Program-made: the position numbers and the translations under genes | Notes under the pieces: model-generated | What the model saw: only the letters and a program-made list of their open reading frames with translations | What the model was told of the DNA's origin: nothing | Database searches by the model: none | DNA from: Phialophora verrucosa | Taxonomy: Eukaryota > Ascomycota > Eurotiomycetes > Chaetothyriales > Herpotrichiellaceae | Assembly: GCA_002099365.1 (NCBI GenBank) | Contig: MSED01000001.1 | Span: 1,054,001 to 1,118,000, forward strand | DNA length: 64,000 bases | Direction: 5' to 3' | Part shown: positions 44,622 through 55,100 of the stretch, in pieces | Numbering within the stretch: position 1 is the stretch's first letter | How the letters are laid out: the number at the start of each line of letters is the position of its first letter

Positions 44622-46335
44622 GGTTCCCGTCTCGGACTGTGATAAGAAGTTCAGGGACCTTGGGACGTTAACAAAGCTAATTCGAGTCAAAAGAATGGGT
44701 GATGAACGGTCCCTGGATGCCTTGCTCACGCACGAGTGATGACAAGCGGAACGGTGGAGGGAGTAAAGCTTCAGCGTCTACCTTGCGTTTGTATCATATT
44801 CTTCAGTAGGATGATTCGTGTCAGCAAGGCTCAGGCGACCCAGGTATATCCAGGTGCAAAGCCAATGGTGTCTCAAGATTCCCAATCAAGCGGAGTCAAG
44901 GCGCCCCGGCTCAAAGTCGTCAAATCGGGAACACATAAATGATAGGCCTGAAAGCTTGTCGTCGAGGTGTGATCTAGCCGTAACGTGGCGGGCCGAGATC
45001 TGACAGCCATATCCTAACGGGCGGACATTCCTCGTGCTCCGTGGGAAGCAATGGGTACGTCTTCTGGGCGCAAAAACCAAAGTAGGTTCGATCGGCACTA
45101 GTCTTCAGAGAGCAGAGTCTTGCCATTATAGGCAACAAAACATGACCCAGAGTGTTGCGCAACACGAGGCTCGTTTCTCAGAAGTCGGAGAAATCCAAAG
45201 GAGCAAATCAGCCCGCCCCGCCCGGGCCCCGGGAAGGGGGGGGGGGGGGGCGTTGGCGTAGACTTCTCTCGCATTCGCTCCGATTTGTAGAAGAGGAACC
45301 GAGAGGTACTGATTGGAGTCCTTTTTTCACGGGTTTGTTTGAATTTGTGGCGACTTCTCTCAAGTAAACCTTGCCCAGATTCGATTGCGCTGTGTCTGTT
45401 GACGTATCTAATTAACATCTCCGCCCTGTGGAAAACTTGTAATGTGTACAAGGGCCTTCAGGATATCGAGACGTTTCCGAGCTGCAAAAGGTCGATCAGA
45501 AAACTTGCCGATTTGGCCCACGAATGTCCCAGCTTACCTCCCTCCCGGAACTTGGCCAAGCTCGTGGTGGATGCCAAGTGGCAGCTCAGTCTGAAGCTGA
45601 CTTTTGGCGAGAGCATCCCATGAAACCGTAATTTGACGGCAGGCACGGCAACTGAAAGTTGTGCGAACAAGGTGTAGTCTTTCTCTCAAAGATTCGAACC
45701 ACGCACGTAGCAGTATGGGGTTCTGGCACATGATTCCGAGTTTCCGGACGACAAAGTCCGAGTGTAATACCAGTGTCTGGTTCCTGAGTCTTGTGACTCC
45801 TCCGCCAATCGAGGACGACTTGTGTAAGAGGTTGTCCTTCGACGGGACGTCGGTGGTTGTGGTGCTACGACGTGGATCATAGATGCTTCCGGTCTCGGCC
45901 ATACAATCATTTGGGGAGTCTACCCTGGGCAGATCGCCTCAATGAGGCGCCAACCTGCAGTCACGTCGGACTTGGGGGAGTAAAAGCTCAGTTTGATGAG
46001 ATCAGACGTTGTGTCGACACGCAGAATGCGGCAGAGCTTGTCATGCCAGGCCTTGTGCCGGGTAAATGGTTGTTTAAGCTCATGGTCGTGAGGAGATTCG
46101 AGGAACTCATAGTCTGTTAGTGGCACTCGAGGATATTGAGCAGGTATCGGCAAATGTATAGCCCTCGAGTACGGCCTAAATTCTATCGTCCGGGTTTCTG
46201 TCCTCATGTGACAGGAGCAAATAAATACGACGCCCTCGCTAAGTGCCCAGAGAGAGAGATCGAGGTGAAGAATGTGCGACTATCCTCCTTCCCCTGTCTC
46301 ACAGCTGGACGGTTTTCAGCCAAATTTCATGTCAC
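44622..46335. other. 1.7 kb with only a doubtful minus-strand coding candidate
   Basis: Minus-strand frames at 45920-46207 and 45534-45902 have protein-like composition (for example DYEFLESPHDHELKQPF) and could be exons of one hypothetical gene, but I recognise no family and no clean chain. A run of 15 G at 45236-45250 follows a GC-only palindromic patch. Confidence 0.35.
45236..45250. repeat. Homopolymer run of 15 G beside a GC palindrome
   Basis: Fifteen consecutive G follow GGGCCCCGGGAA at 45223-45235. Such a run is prone to slippage and sequencing error and could form a G-quadruplex on the plus strand. It lies outside any recognised gene. Confidence 0.7.
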
Positions 46336-47787
46336 TCACATGGCCTGCCGAAGGTGGTCCATCGCGCCTGTCAGATCCAGACTACGACGTGCTGAATGGA
46401 CGGTCCGATCTGCGTAAGATCAGCATAGGATTTCGACTGAGACTGCCAGGCTTACCAGCACAACGTCCATAAATTTGGTTTCCGTCAAGAGATCCAGCGG
46501 TCCCCGTCCTGCCAAAATTCATTCCGAATCTGATTGCACCAGAGTTCTGCGCGGAGCCTGGCATCTTATTTGCTTGATTTTGTTGGCGCCGAGAAGACCC
46601 CGGAAGCGTTTGGCCAGCTGAAAATCCACTGCGAGAAGCCGCATGCGGAATTTGCGAACGATTAACGCCCAGCCGAGTTATAGCTGGCAAGGTTGCTCTC
46701 TGCATAGGCGTGCCTGAGGTGACCGGGTTTGCTTTGACCTGTCAGCAAGTCTCGATAGCATCGCGGAGCACATACGAATCCCTGAGGCTCGTAGTCCTCC
46801 TGGAGGTGGCATTCCCATGTGATCACCCTGACTGCCGGCGACACTGCTCCCAGAGCGTTGATGAGGATGCAGTCGCTCGAGTTCTCCTTGCACTGCTCCG
46901 TATCGTGGAACTACCCTTTCTGTCGTGTCGCGAGGTTCAGGTACACGGAAGCCCTGCATGGAGTCCCGGTCGTGCTGCATCCTCTTAGGGGTGCCGATAA
47001 CGTTGATGGAATGAAATGTGTGGTCAACGTCATTATTGGCAACTGCTCCCATCTTTTCCACCTGAACCTTCTGCTTGAGAGCGTTGTAAAGCTTCTGGGT
47101 CTGTTGTTGTTTCTTGCTCTTCTCCTGGTACTGCCGGAAGAGGTCGGCATATTTCTGGTCCATTGTTTGTCGATCATCAATGAGGCCCGTAAAGACGTCA
47201 GCAAGCTTCTCAGGCTGTGAGGATGAGATTGAGCGTGCCTTGCACCTGAGCGTCCAAGGCCTCGATGCGGGCATTGGCATCGTGGACGACCTTGTCAGCC
47301 TTGGTCATGAGCTGTTGACATCTTTGCTCGAGGAGTTTCGCCCTGCATTGTTGATAGGCACTACTATGTGTTAGATGGATCTCCCAGATTGAGAAGGTGT
47401 GCTAAGCCTCACTGCTCCTGGGTGATTTGGAAAGTCCAGAAATTCAATGCCTTCTGAGCACACTCGACGATGGTAGCTGGATCAAGACCAGCAAGCACGC
47501 TCGTCTTGTAGTCGTCCGGCGGCCTCAGCAGGTTACGGACAACATCGTGAGGATGTGGAAGGTCAGTTTCGCAAGCAGGACATCGGCGGTGTTCTTGTGA
47601 AGTTCCAGTCAACCCGGTGCTGTCGGCGCAGTGGGTGCAAAAGATGTGTCTAGTAGATGTCAGATAAAGCCAGTAAGAGACAGAAGGGTACTTGCGCGCA
47701 AGTAGTGACAACTGCCTCTTGTCTGAGCACAGCTCGACAGATTCTACCGTTGACCTGATTGTTGCATCGAAGGTATTGGTCCATCAT
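46336..47787 (-). CDS. HEI10/CCNB1IP1-like meiotic RING protein
   Basis: A probable RING-type ubiquitin or SUMO E3 of the HEI10 group, which marks crossover sites in meiosis. Exons 47696-47787, 47413-47649 and 47246-47360 encode the RING (Cys8, Cys17, Cys30, His32, Cys35, Cys38, then CPAC) and the start of a coiled coil. The first intron has a GC donor (GCAAGT) and a TAG acceptor. The frame then breaks. Only removal of 47215-47245, 31 bp with GTGCAA...ACAG ends, or a 1 bp indel, connects to QPEKLADVFTGLIDDRQ. The coiled coil continues (YADLFRQYQEKSKKQQQ), then a Ser/Gly/Arg-rich tail via 46456-46731 and 46336-46409. If joined this way the product is 410 residues. The start could also be the ATG at 47805. 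The 3' exons are tentative. Confidence 0.75.
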
Positions 47788-48012
47788 GTACGGGTCGGCG
47801 AGCATTGGTCGGCTGGATGATGAAGAAAGAGAGTGTGAATGACAGGCGGAAGTGAACGACGAAGTGAGGGAAAAGTGAAAATGGCCACCAATACTTCTTT
47901 GACTTGGGCAGGAGCGTATATCCCCCAGCTCGTGTCAACCAGTCCTACCACTGCATCTGGCCATTTCTCGCTTCTGTGCAGGGCCCTGTTCTCAATTCCA
48001 CGTCCATCCCGC

Positions 48013-49195
48013 TCAGCCAAAGAAAAAGGCATTCCCCTGAGCATCTCGCCGTCCGGCCTTCGCTATCTCTTCAAACTCCTTCCCGGCCTTATACTCCTTC
48101 CACACACTTGCTGGGTAGATGTGTTTGTTCTTTTCATACCACCTTCTATCCACCACCTTCGTGAGGATGGGATCATCATTGTGGCCCTCCAGCTCTTCTC
48201 TCTTCTGGCCTGGAACCCTCAGGAGGGCCGTTGATTCCACCCCATCATCGGTCGAGCTTTTCTTAATATCCGCTGTTCCAGAGTATTCGAACAATAATCT
48301 TCCCTCCCGGCTAGGGTCAGGAATCTTGTTCGCGATGAAATAGTAGAACTCGTAGTGATGCGGCACAATGACTTCCCCTTTCACGAGCATCAAATCGTCG
48401 ACGCCCACTCGGGCCCATTGCTTTCTCGAGTCTTCTCTGCTCTTTTTCTGGACGGTCAAGCCACTTCCATCTGCCCCTGCCACACCAAGTTCGGCACCCA
48501 CCTTTCTGCATCGTTCCAAGAACAGCCATACGTGGTCTCCTTTCTTCACCTTGACGCTCCCACCAGGGATGTTTGCGCCTGCATCGTAGAAGACAAAGGG
48601 TATCTCAATCTCCGTCTCCTTCACCCGTTCCTGTATCTCCAGAAATTCTTTGCGTAGCTTCTCCCGGTCGAGCGCCTCAGCTGCTAGTGCTGCTTTCGTC
48701 AGAGCTCGAGGTACAGGCAGGCTCGAGTTCGGATTCGGCGTTAATTTCCTCCTGACCTCTGCGCTAGGGTCAGGCGAGGCTTCGGCGGATGTTCTCGAGC
48801 TTCGGGCGGCTGGTGGTAAGAGGGTATTTCCACCATCATCATTCTCATCATCTTCGCCTCCGAACGATAGCAACCCTTTGCCAACGGCCTTCCTTTTGAA
48901 TTTCTTCTTCGGCGGCCCGCCTTGCTCCGTTCGACCTGTCACCGCACTGTGCTTTGTAAATTAGCTCCGCTCTACTGCCTGCCTTGGAGGGACATATGGC
49001 TCACCCGTCACTGTCCGGTGTTCTTGCGCCCTCCCTAGCTTCCTTCTCTTTCAGTTCCAGCACATCTGCTCGTCGCTTGCGAAAGTCCGCAAGGTTCACG
49101 AGGCCGACAGTTTGGGATTTCAGTAACTCCTCTGCGGAAGCGGTTTGGGACGTGAAGCGGGGTGTCGAGCTCCCGGACGGCGGATTCGAGGCCAT
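48013..49195 (-). CDS. XAP5/FAM50 family nuclear protein
   Basis: A conserved eukaryotic nuclear protein; animal and plant relatives are linked to splicing and gene expression. Exons 49005-49195 and 48013-48946, with a 58 bp intron, give 374 residues. The N-terminal part is charged and helical (VNLADFRKRRADVLELKEKE). A basic nuclear signal follows (PPKKKFKRKA) and then an acidic patch. The XAP5 domain occupies the second half, with EIPFVFYDAGANIPGGSVKV, KGDHVWLFLERCR, LMLVKGEVIVPHHYEFYYFI and the terminal RRWYEKNKHIYPASVWKEY. The ATG at 49195 is the first in frame. It is in tandem with the HEI10-like gene 225 bp downstream. Confidence 0.95.
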
Positions 49196-49595
49196 GTCGG
49201 CGTCGCGCGGGCGAAGTGGAGAGGGCTTTGGTGATATGTAGTGGGAGCAAGAAAATGTAGATGTCGCAATAAGCTTGGTGGAAGAGAATGAATGTTGGAA
49301 GCCGAATTGTCAATATGATTTCTGGGACGAAGCAGCCAATGAGGAGTCGCACTGCTCAGCTTTGTACAACCGTGCACATACAAAGCATCTCTCATTCGAT
49401 TAGTTATAAGAGACCTCCGTCGGAGTGAGCATCGCAATGAGTAACATAAGAGCCCATCTGATCCTTTTGGCCTATTGTACAGTGTTCCCGTATAAACATT
49501 CCAGTCATTCACATCATGCCTGTAGTTACCTTTCGTGTCCACACTGCCCTACATCCCAACTGCTTCATACCAAAGGTGGACTCGGTTGGCCGAGT
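49196..49595. other. Promoter region of the XAP5 gene
   Basis: A 400 bp gap between the end of the Zn2Cys6 gene and the start of the XAP5 gene, both on the minus strand. Nothing distinctive beyond short overlapping frames. Confidence 0.5.
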
Positions 49596-52145
49596 TCAAA
49601 CAACAATGTACTCACCCTCATTATTTTCCAGCTTCATAACCCTGGCAAAGCGGAACCCAGTCTCTTCATTGTCGTCTTCATTCGACTCATTCTCCATCCT
49701 GATATCAGAATATTTCTGCTCCTTGTCATCATAATTGCGCCAGACTTTCTCCAAAAGCTCCAAACAGCTCTTGTTATTGAGGAAGCCGCTGTCTTTCTGA
49801 ATATCTAGACATCGCTGGCGTATCACTTCACGATCGTCATCGTCCACGCATTCGCTGCCGGTGATGAACAGAGGCCAGAGAAGGTACACATCGGATTTGA
49901 CGGCTTTGATGTACTTGAGGCACTCTTGCACCCAATTCCTGATACCGGGGTCTGTGCTAGGCACGCTGGGATTGGCCAGCCGCTCCGTGTAGAGCAGTGC
50001 GGAATATCTGAACGACTCTGAGATGTTTTCGAGATCAATGCGTTGTTCGTATGAGAGAAAGGGCGCTTCCGGGCTTGAAGCATCAAACACTGTTGCGTTG
50101 AGGCTCCAGGTCATCAATGCTTGTCGAATCTCCCGCCATTCCCGCCAAAAGTGTGCCTTAACGTCAGGGGCTGCCGATCTTGTCGTAAAGAGGTCCTCGT
50201 CCTCAATCAAGCGCATCCAACCGTTCCCATCAAATTTGCTGTAGTCAACGTTTGGTGCCAAAGACACTTGAGGAGGCGGGCGGGAAACAATGGTAGCGGT
50301 CTCTTCTACAGATTTCCCCTGACTCAGCACGTTCAACCTGCCCAGCTTGGCAATCGTCTTGAATAGCTGGCCATCGCAACCTGCGAGATTCTCCAACGCC
50401 CATTCCTCGTCAGAGAGCGCGGAGACATCAAGATGGTAGCCCTGAAGTTGTCCCTCACGGTCATTGACTGTTGCAGTCATTGCGTCGAACCAAGTAAACA
50501 TTCTCGTAAACCACTTCGCCTCCTTGGTATTGAAAGCTGGGTCATCTTTGCGCAGAGAAAGGAGCTTCTTAACACCAGCGAATTGGGTTTGAAATTTGGC
50601 CACGCCCGAGTCACAGATATGAAACAGGCACAAGACCAGCAATGTTGCCAGCGTCGAGTCATCCTTTCGCAGAACGGGGTTGGCAAGTTGCTTGTTCAGC
50701 GATTGGATCGCCACACTTTTATGAAGAGATTCCTCTCGTGCTTGATCTTGCGGACTCAACAAGCCCGTCTCATGCCACGGCTCGTGCGTCAGAGTCAGGT
50801 GCGCCATAGACGAGCGCCTTGCAGGATCGGTCTTACCTGTAGACAGCCCGGTTTCTCGGCGCTGCCGTAAGTTACTGGCAGCAAGTGCAGCTATAGCATG
50901 TTGAAGCGTTTCGCTTTTCGCGGCTAGTCTCAGGATTTGTGTTCGGTAAGGGTTTGAAGGACCATCAAAGGCGACAATGACAGGAGAGATAACCTCGGCG
51001 TAGTAATTTATAAGGTACTGCATCCGGGGGGTTGCCCCTATCGACCCGGTCGACGCAAAAGGTGTGAGCGATAACTTATAGCCAGTGAGCGACAATTGTG
51101 GAAAGCCAATGACGGATTCATCTTCGTCGATGGCACATTCGTCCTCATAGGCATTTCGGGGAATCTCTTCGACCTCCTCGTCGACAAACTGTGAGACCCC
51201 GCGGTGGCCTGCTGGTTCTACCTGCTGTGGCGGACGCGATTGAGCATAAGAATCGTCGCGGACGTACAACTCGTCCTGCCTGTGATACAGAGGAAACTGT
51301 CCGTGATCAGAGAAGAGAGGATCAAAGGGAGAATGGATCCGAGGTAAGGCGGAATAAGCTGGTAGGGGAGCTGAGACATTTGGCGCGCTGTGGCTCAACA
51401 CGCGTCTGAAGTATGCAGACTCTGGGCTTGGAGCGGAGTATGAGGTTGGCGATAACGTCTCAGTTCCACCAAACACAGAACTTGGGTGTAACCCAGCGCT
51501 CAATGGGGGTACATGCTGAGAAGACGCTATGCTCGCGGACGAAGGGGTATGATATGTAGAGTCCATCGGCTCCATCTTCACTGTGGTAGCTGTGGTCGGC
51601 GCGACCCATGCCATGTTCGTGTTTGAGTAGGGGCTCGTGACTGGCGGTGGAGGACGTGACTGCTCGTACTGGAAGCCAGTGGCAGAAGCCGGAGACAGAA
51701 GAGGAGCGGGAGCGGTCCGTGATTCAGAGGGAGCGATGTGCTGTTGCAGCTGGGGAAGATGATCCGACGGCTGTTGCTGCGACAGTCTTCTCTTGGTTTT
51801 TGAGGAGAAAATCGGCGTCGGGAGTTTCTGAGTGCCTGCAACCGGCAGTGACAGGCCCCGAAGCTTGCCTCTGCTTGCAACTCCATTTCCCCAGATCAAC
51901 TGCGTTTTGTAACCAGCACAATCTTTGCCATCCTCCAAGCATTGGGAGCAGTACGGTCTCCCTCGATCGCACTTGACCGAGCGACTGACGCAGGTAAAGC
52001 AGTCAGCCGCTGCTCCAGCAGCAGGGGCGCGCTTCCTCCTCTTGCGCGGGGGATTTCCAACATTTGCATTTGGCGACAGAGCAGCAGTTCCCCGTTGAGC
52101 CTCAGCCTGCGGCGCTGACATGCTTAGAGCAGCGATCTCGAACAC
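49596..52145 (-). CDS. Zn2Cys6 transcription factor with Fungal_trans_2-like region
   Basis: A nuclear binuclear-zinc-cluster regulator of 849 residues in one exon. The cluster has Cys49, 52, 59, 66, 69 and 76 with canonical 2-6-6-2-6 spacing (CFTCVSRSVKCDRGRPYCSQC) and is preceded by the basic stretch RKRRKR. Residues about 90-340 are low-complexity, Ser/Pro-rich. From about 370 a helical regulatory region begins (MQYLINYYAEVISPVIVAFD), resembling Fungal_trans_2 proteins. It ends with an acidic segment (MENESNEDDNEETGF). Met9 (52121) is an alternative start. A GTGAGT just before the stop could be a donor to a further 3' exon. No cluster neighbours are evident; the target pathway is unknown. 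Confidence 0.9.
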   Translation of the reverse strand: MFEIAALSMSAPQAEAQRGTAALSPNANVGNPPRKRRKRAPAAGAAADCFTCVSRSVKCDRGRPYCSQCLEDGKDCAGYKTQLIWGNGVASRGKLRGLSLPVAGTQKLPTPIFSSKTKRRLSQQQPSDHLPQLQQHIAPSESRTAPAPLLSPASATGFQYEQSRPPPPVTSPYSNTNMAWVAPTTATTVKMEPMDSTYHTPSSASIASSQHVPPLSAGLHPSSVFGGTETLSPTSYSAPSPESAYFRRVLSHSAPNVSAPLPAYSALPRIHSPFDPLFSDHGQFPLYHRQDELYVRDDSYAQSRPPQQVEPAGHRGVSQFVDEEVEEIPRNAYEDECAIDEDESVIGFPQLSLTGYKLSLTPFASTGSIGATPRMQYLINYYAEVISPVIVAFDGPSNPYRTQILRLAAKSETLQHAIAALAASNLRQRRETGLSTGKTDPARRSSMAHLTLTHEPWHETGLLSPQDQAREESLHKSVAIQSLNKQLANPVLRKDDSTLATLLVLCLFHICDSGVAKFQTQFAGVKKLLSLRKDDPAFNTKEAKWFTRMFTWFDAMTATVNDREGQLQGYHLDVSALSDEEWALENLAGCDGQLFKTIAKLGRLNVLSQGKSVEETATIVSRPPPQVSLAPNVDYSKFDGNGWMRLIEDEDLFTTRSAAPDVKAHFWREWREIRQALMTWSLNATVFDASSPEAPFLSYEQRIDLENISESFRYSALLYTERLANPSVPSTDPGIRNWVQECLKYIKAVKSDVYLLWPLFITGSECVDDDDREVIRQRCLDIQKDSGFLNNKSCLELLEKVWRNYDDKEQKYSDIRMENESNEDDNEETGFRFARVMKLENNEGEYIVV

Positions 52146-55100
52146 GGCGTAGAAGCTGACAGTTCGCGTAGGTTAGACGTCATTTGTGGGCTTTTGAGAT
52201 CTCAACTTAATCCGATTCGAACGGTGGCGAATCCCATAAGATCTGCATCCCGGGTAATATGTCAAGTTGAGGGACGTGAGACGAGAGAGTCAAGGTCGAA
52301 TGGTTGCAGTCTCCGGAAGTGAGATTCGGCGTGGAGCATTCGCGTAAGGGTCGATGCTTACTGAGACAAGCAGTTGAGATGCAGGAGGGAAGGAAGCAAG
52401 AGGAGATCGACTCGACAAAACTGTAGCGGTCACTAGCAGTCTGAATGTCCACCAAGAAACGATCTACAATGCAGAGAAGGGGACGCCGTCATAACGGAAG
52501 GCTTCGAGGTTGTGCAACAGGAACCTGGAGAGAAGCGTTTAAGCGTGCGGGAGGGGCACCATTGAATCCAATGACCGCTGCTGAAGGACAATCAGCCATA
52601 GGGACTGTAGCCAGTCGGCAGTCCTTGAATCTGGGGGCCCAAGTGGGATGGCTCGGGAGATGCTTTTTGGAGCAGCCGTTGCCTCTGAGTTGCGGATGTG
52701 GGAAGTTTGCATTGATTGGATCGTGACTGCGGACTCGACCCTCAGGTAGCTGCAAGAATGACTGCCGGAAAGATACTTCCCCTTGTTCCCCCTCGCTTCC
52801 GTTCCTAGCTCTGTCCTTACCTTGAGTACAAGTACAAGTACTGGGTAGAACCCAGACACGAAGGGGCTATCCCAGACCGATACCATGCTGCGCAGTGGCT
52901 ATGAGTATGGCAGCGGATGGAGCACATAGGATTGTGTCGAAGCAGAGGAAGCATCCACCCCTCAATTGGGAGCAGAATGTCATGGATCGGGTGTGACCCT
53001 CTTATCTTTGCAGGACTCAGACAGGGCTGGCGCACACCCTCGGCAGACTTCCTGACCACTGAGATTGGAGCGCCTCCGGAGTACAGTAGAAGGAACAGGT
53101 GGACTCAATTGGTGGAAATCGTCCTAGCCAGGTTGTGGCCGTGAACACAATCTTTCTGTCTACACAAATGCTGTCTCACAAGGCTATGGAGTGCACCCAA
53201 GAGCTACGTACCGAGCTGTGCGGTCCGTCTCTGCAAAAGCCTACGAGGCCGAGACAAAGCGACAGTTAGTGAACACGAGATTGTCTCAGGGTTATGTTTT
53301 TCTTTCGCCAAGAACCCAATTGACCAGCCCTAGAATTCTTGCTCAAATGTGGGCTCGCCCCGCCTGTTGGTCCCAGCCGGTAGACTCGTGGGGTCGCAGG
53401 TCATGGCCCGCCTTCTTGAAGACATCACAGCTTGATGAGGGTCCCGGCTAATATATTGTGGCACATGGACATAAAGCCGGATAGAATCTCCACAAGGTCG
53501 CTTAGAGACAACAGAGACATCGTTTCATAGAAGAACGCTATGTTGAAGAACTGCGATTGGAGAAAGACAACTCTCGGGACTTGAGCATCGACACTCCGAA
53601 GTCGCGCCATCCGCTTTCCAGGTGCAATCAGTGCCAAGTTTTCGTCGACCTTGGCAGCCACAGAGGTTTTCAATCAAATTTCGAAACATGGCGTTTGGCT
53701 GGCTTTGGCGTCGGTGATGACTGAGTCTTTGGACAGGGTTTCCAGCCTTGGGCTCCTGGTACACAACCTTCGGTGGCCCATGCGTCTACCGGTGGTGTCA
53801 GGCTGTCAGCGCTGGGCCAAACGTGGCGGCGGGGGAAAGAAATTGCCACCTCCCACACAGGGGTCTTGTCGAGCGATCGCAATTTGCAATCCCATTGTTT
53901 GCAGGGGTCCAGGCGCCAGCCAAAGCCTCGTTGATCTAGCCTTGCACTTGCACAAACGGTGACAATGTTTTGAATTCCCGGCTCTGACTCTTGTGACCAT
54001 GCCTGTTCGTGTATGTTATTTACGGAGTGGACTCGTAACGACGGTTGCAGGGTGTGACTCACTCGCGCGTTCAGTCGAAGGTGCGCCTACATACCTTCCG
54101 CGTCAGCCATCATCACCACCAGAAAAGTGAGGCCACGTTGATTATGCCGCTTGAAAATAATGAGCAATGCAAGGCAAACACCTCATCGGGACTGCGAGGT
54201 GCACATTACCCGAAAACCTCGCATTGCCGAACCTCGTTCGAGTAGGTGCCTGCCTGTACGTCGAATACTTCCCTCACCCAGTAACCATGCACTTGGAATT
54301 GCTTTGCTGGTTAAAACCAAACAGGGCAGACTGGGCTGTCACATTTCGTCGCGCCCTGGACCCATCGTCAAGACTGTTCGACAACCAAAGTTGAGTCATA
54401 AGTATCAACAGCAAAAGGGCGTTCTTGTTCCATTGATGAAGCGTTCCACTCGGGCTCAGAGCCTGCGACCCAACGGACCTAGTCTTGAACATCTGAAGGT
54501 GATTGAGCCTTGAGAAATGGATAGCTTCAAAATATCCAAATCTTTGCTGGTAGAAACTCCGCCTCATCAGTTCGAGTGGCTTGTTTCTGTTGAAACAGTC
54601 ATCTATGACGATACTGCTTAGGGTCCGAATCCCAACAACGATTGTGTACCCAAGGCGGAGTCACGCAGCAGCGGATCGGGGCGAAGCTGCCTCGACATCC
54701 GAGCCATGCGAGTCGCCTCGATCGCCTCATTCTCAGCAAATCCAATCAATAGGAAGAGGGTTGTATCCTCCGAGTGCAGCACCTGAAGCGAGTCTGATGA
54801 GGCGGTAAGGAAAGCAGGCACTGGAGTGGTTGACTGAGAGGGTGATGCTGCCCAAACGAGCGCCAAGGCGAACGTTCCCAATGGAGGTGGAATGCGCTGG
54901 CACCACTACAACACAAGGCCAAAATAATCGAAGGGTTTTGAGCTTTGCCAGCCGATTGTCCATGGCCAAAGGTAAGGTAACATTCAGGACCGTTTCCAAT
55001 ACCACAGATACAATACCAGTCAAGTATTGATGGACGGACCCCATGGCTCAGGACAGGTCACATTCGAGCCGTCCTTGGAAGTTAATGGCGCAAGACGATT

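Noticed and set aside
45534..46207. Candidate two-exon minus-strand gene
   Set aside because: Protein-like in parts but no family, and no GT..AG junction joins the two frames convincingly.
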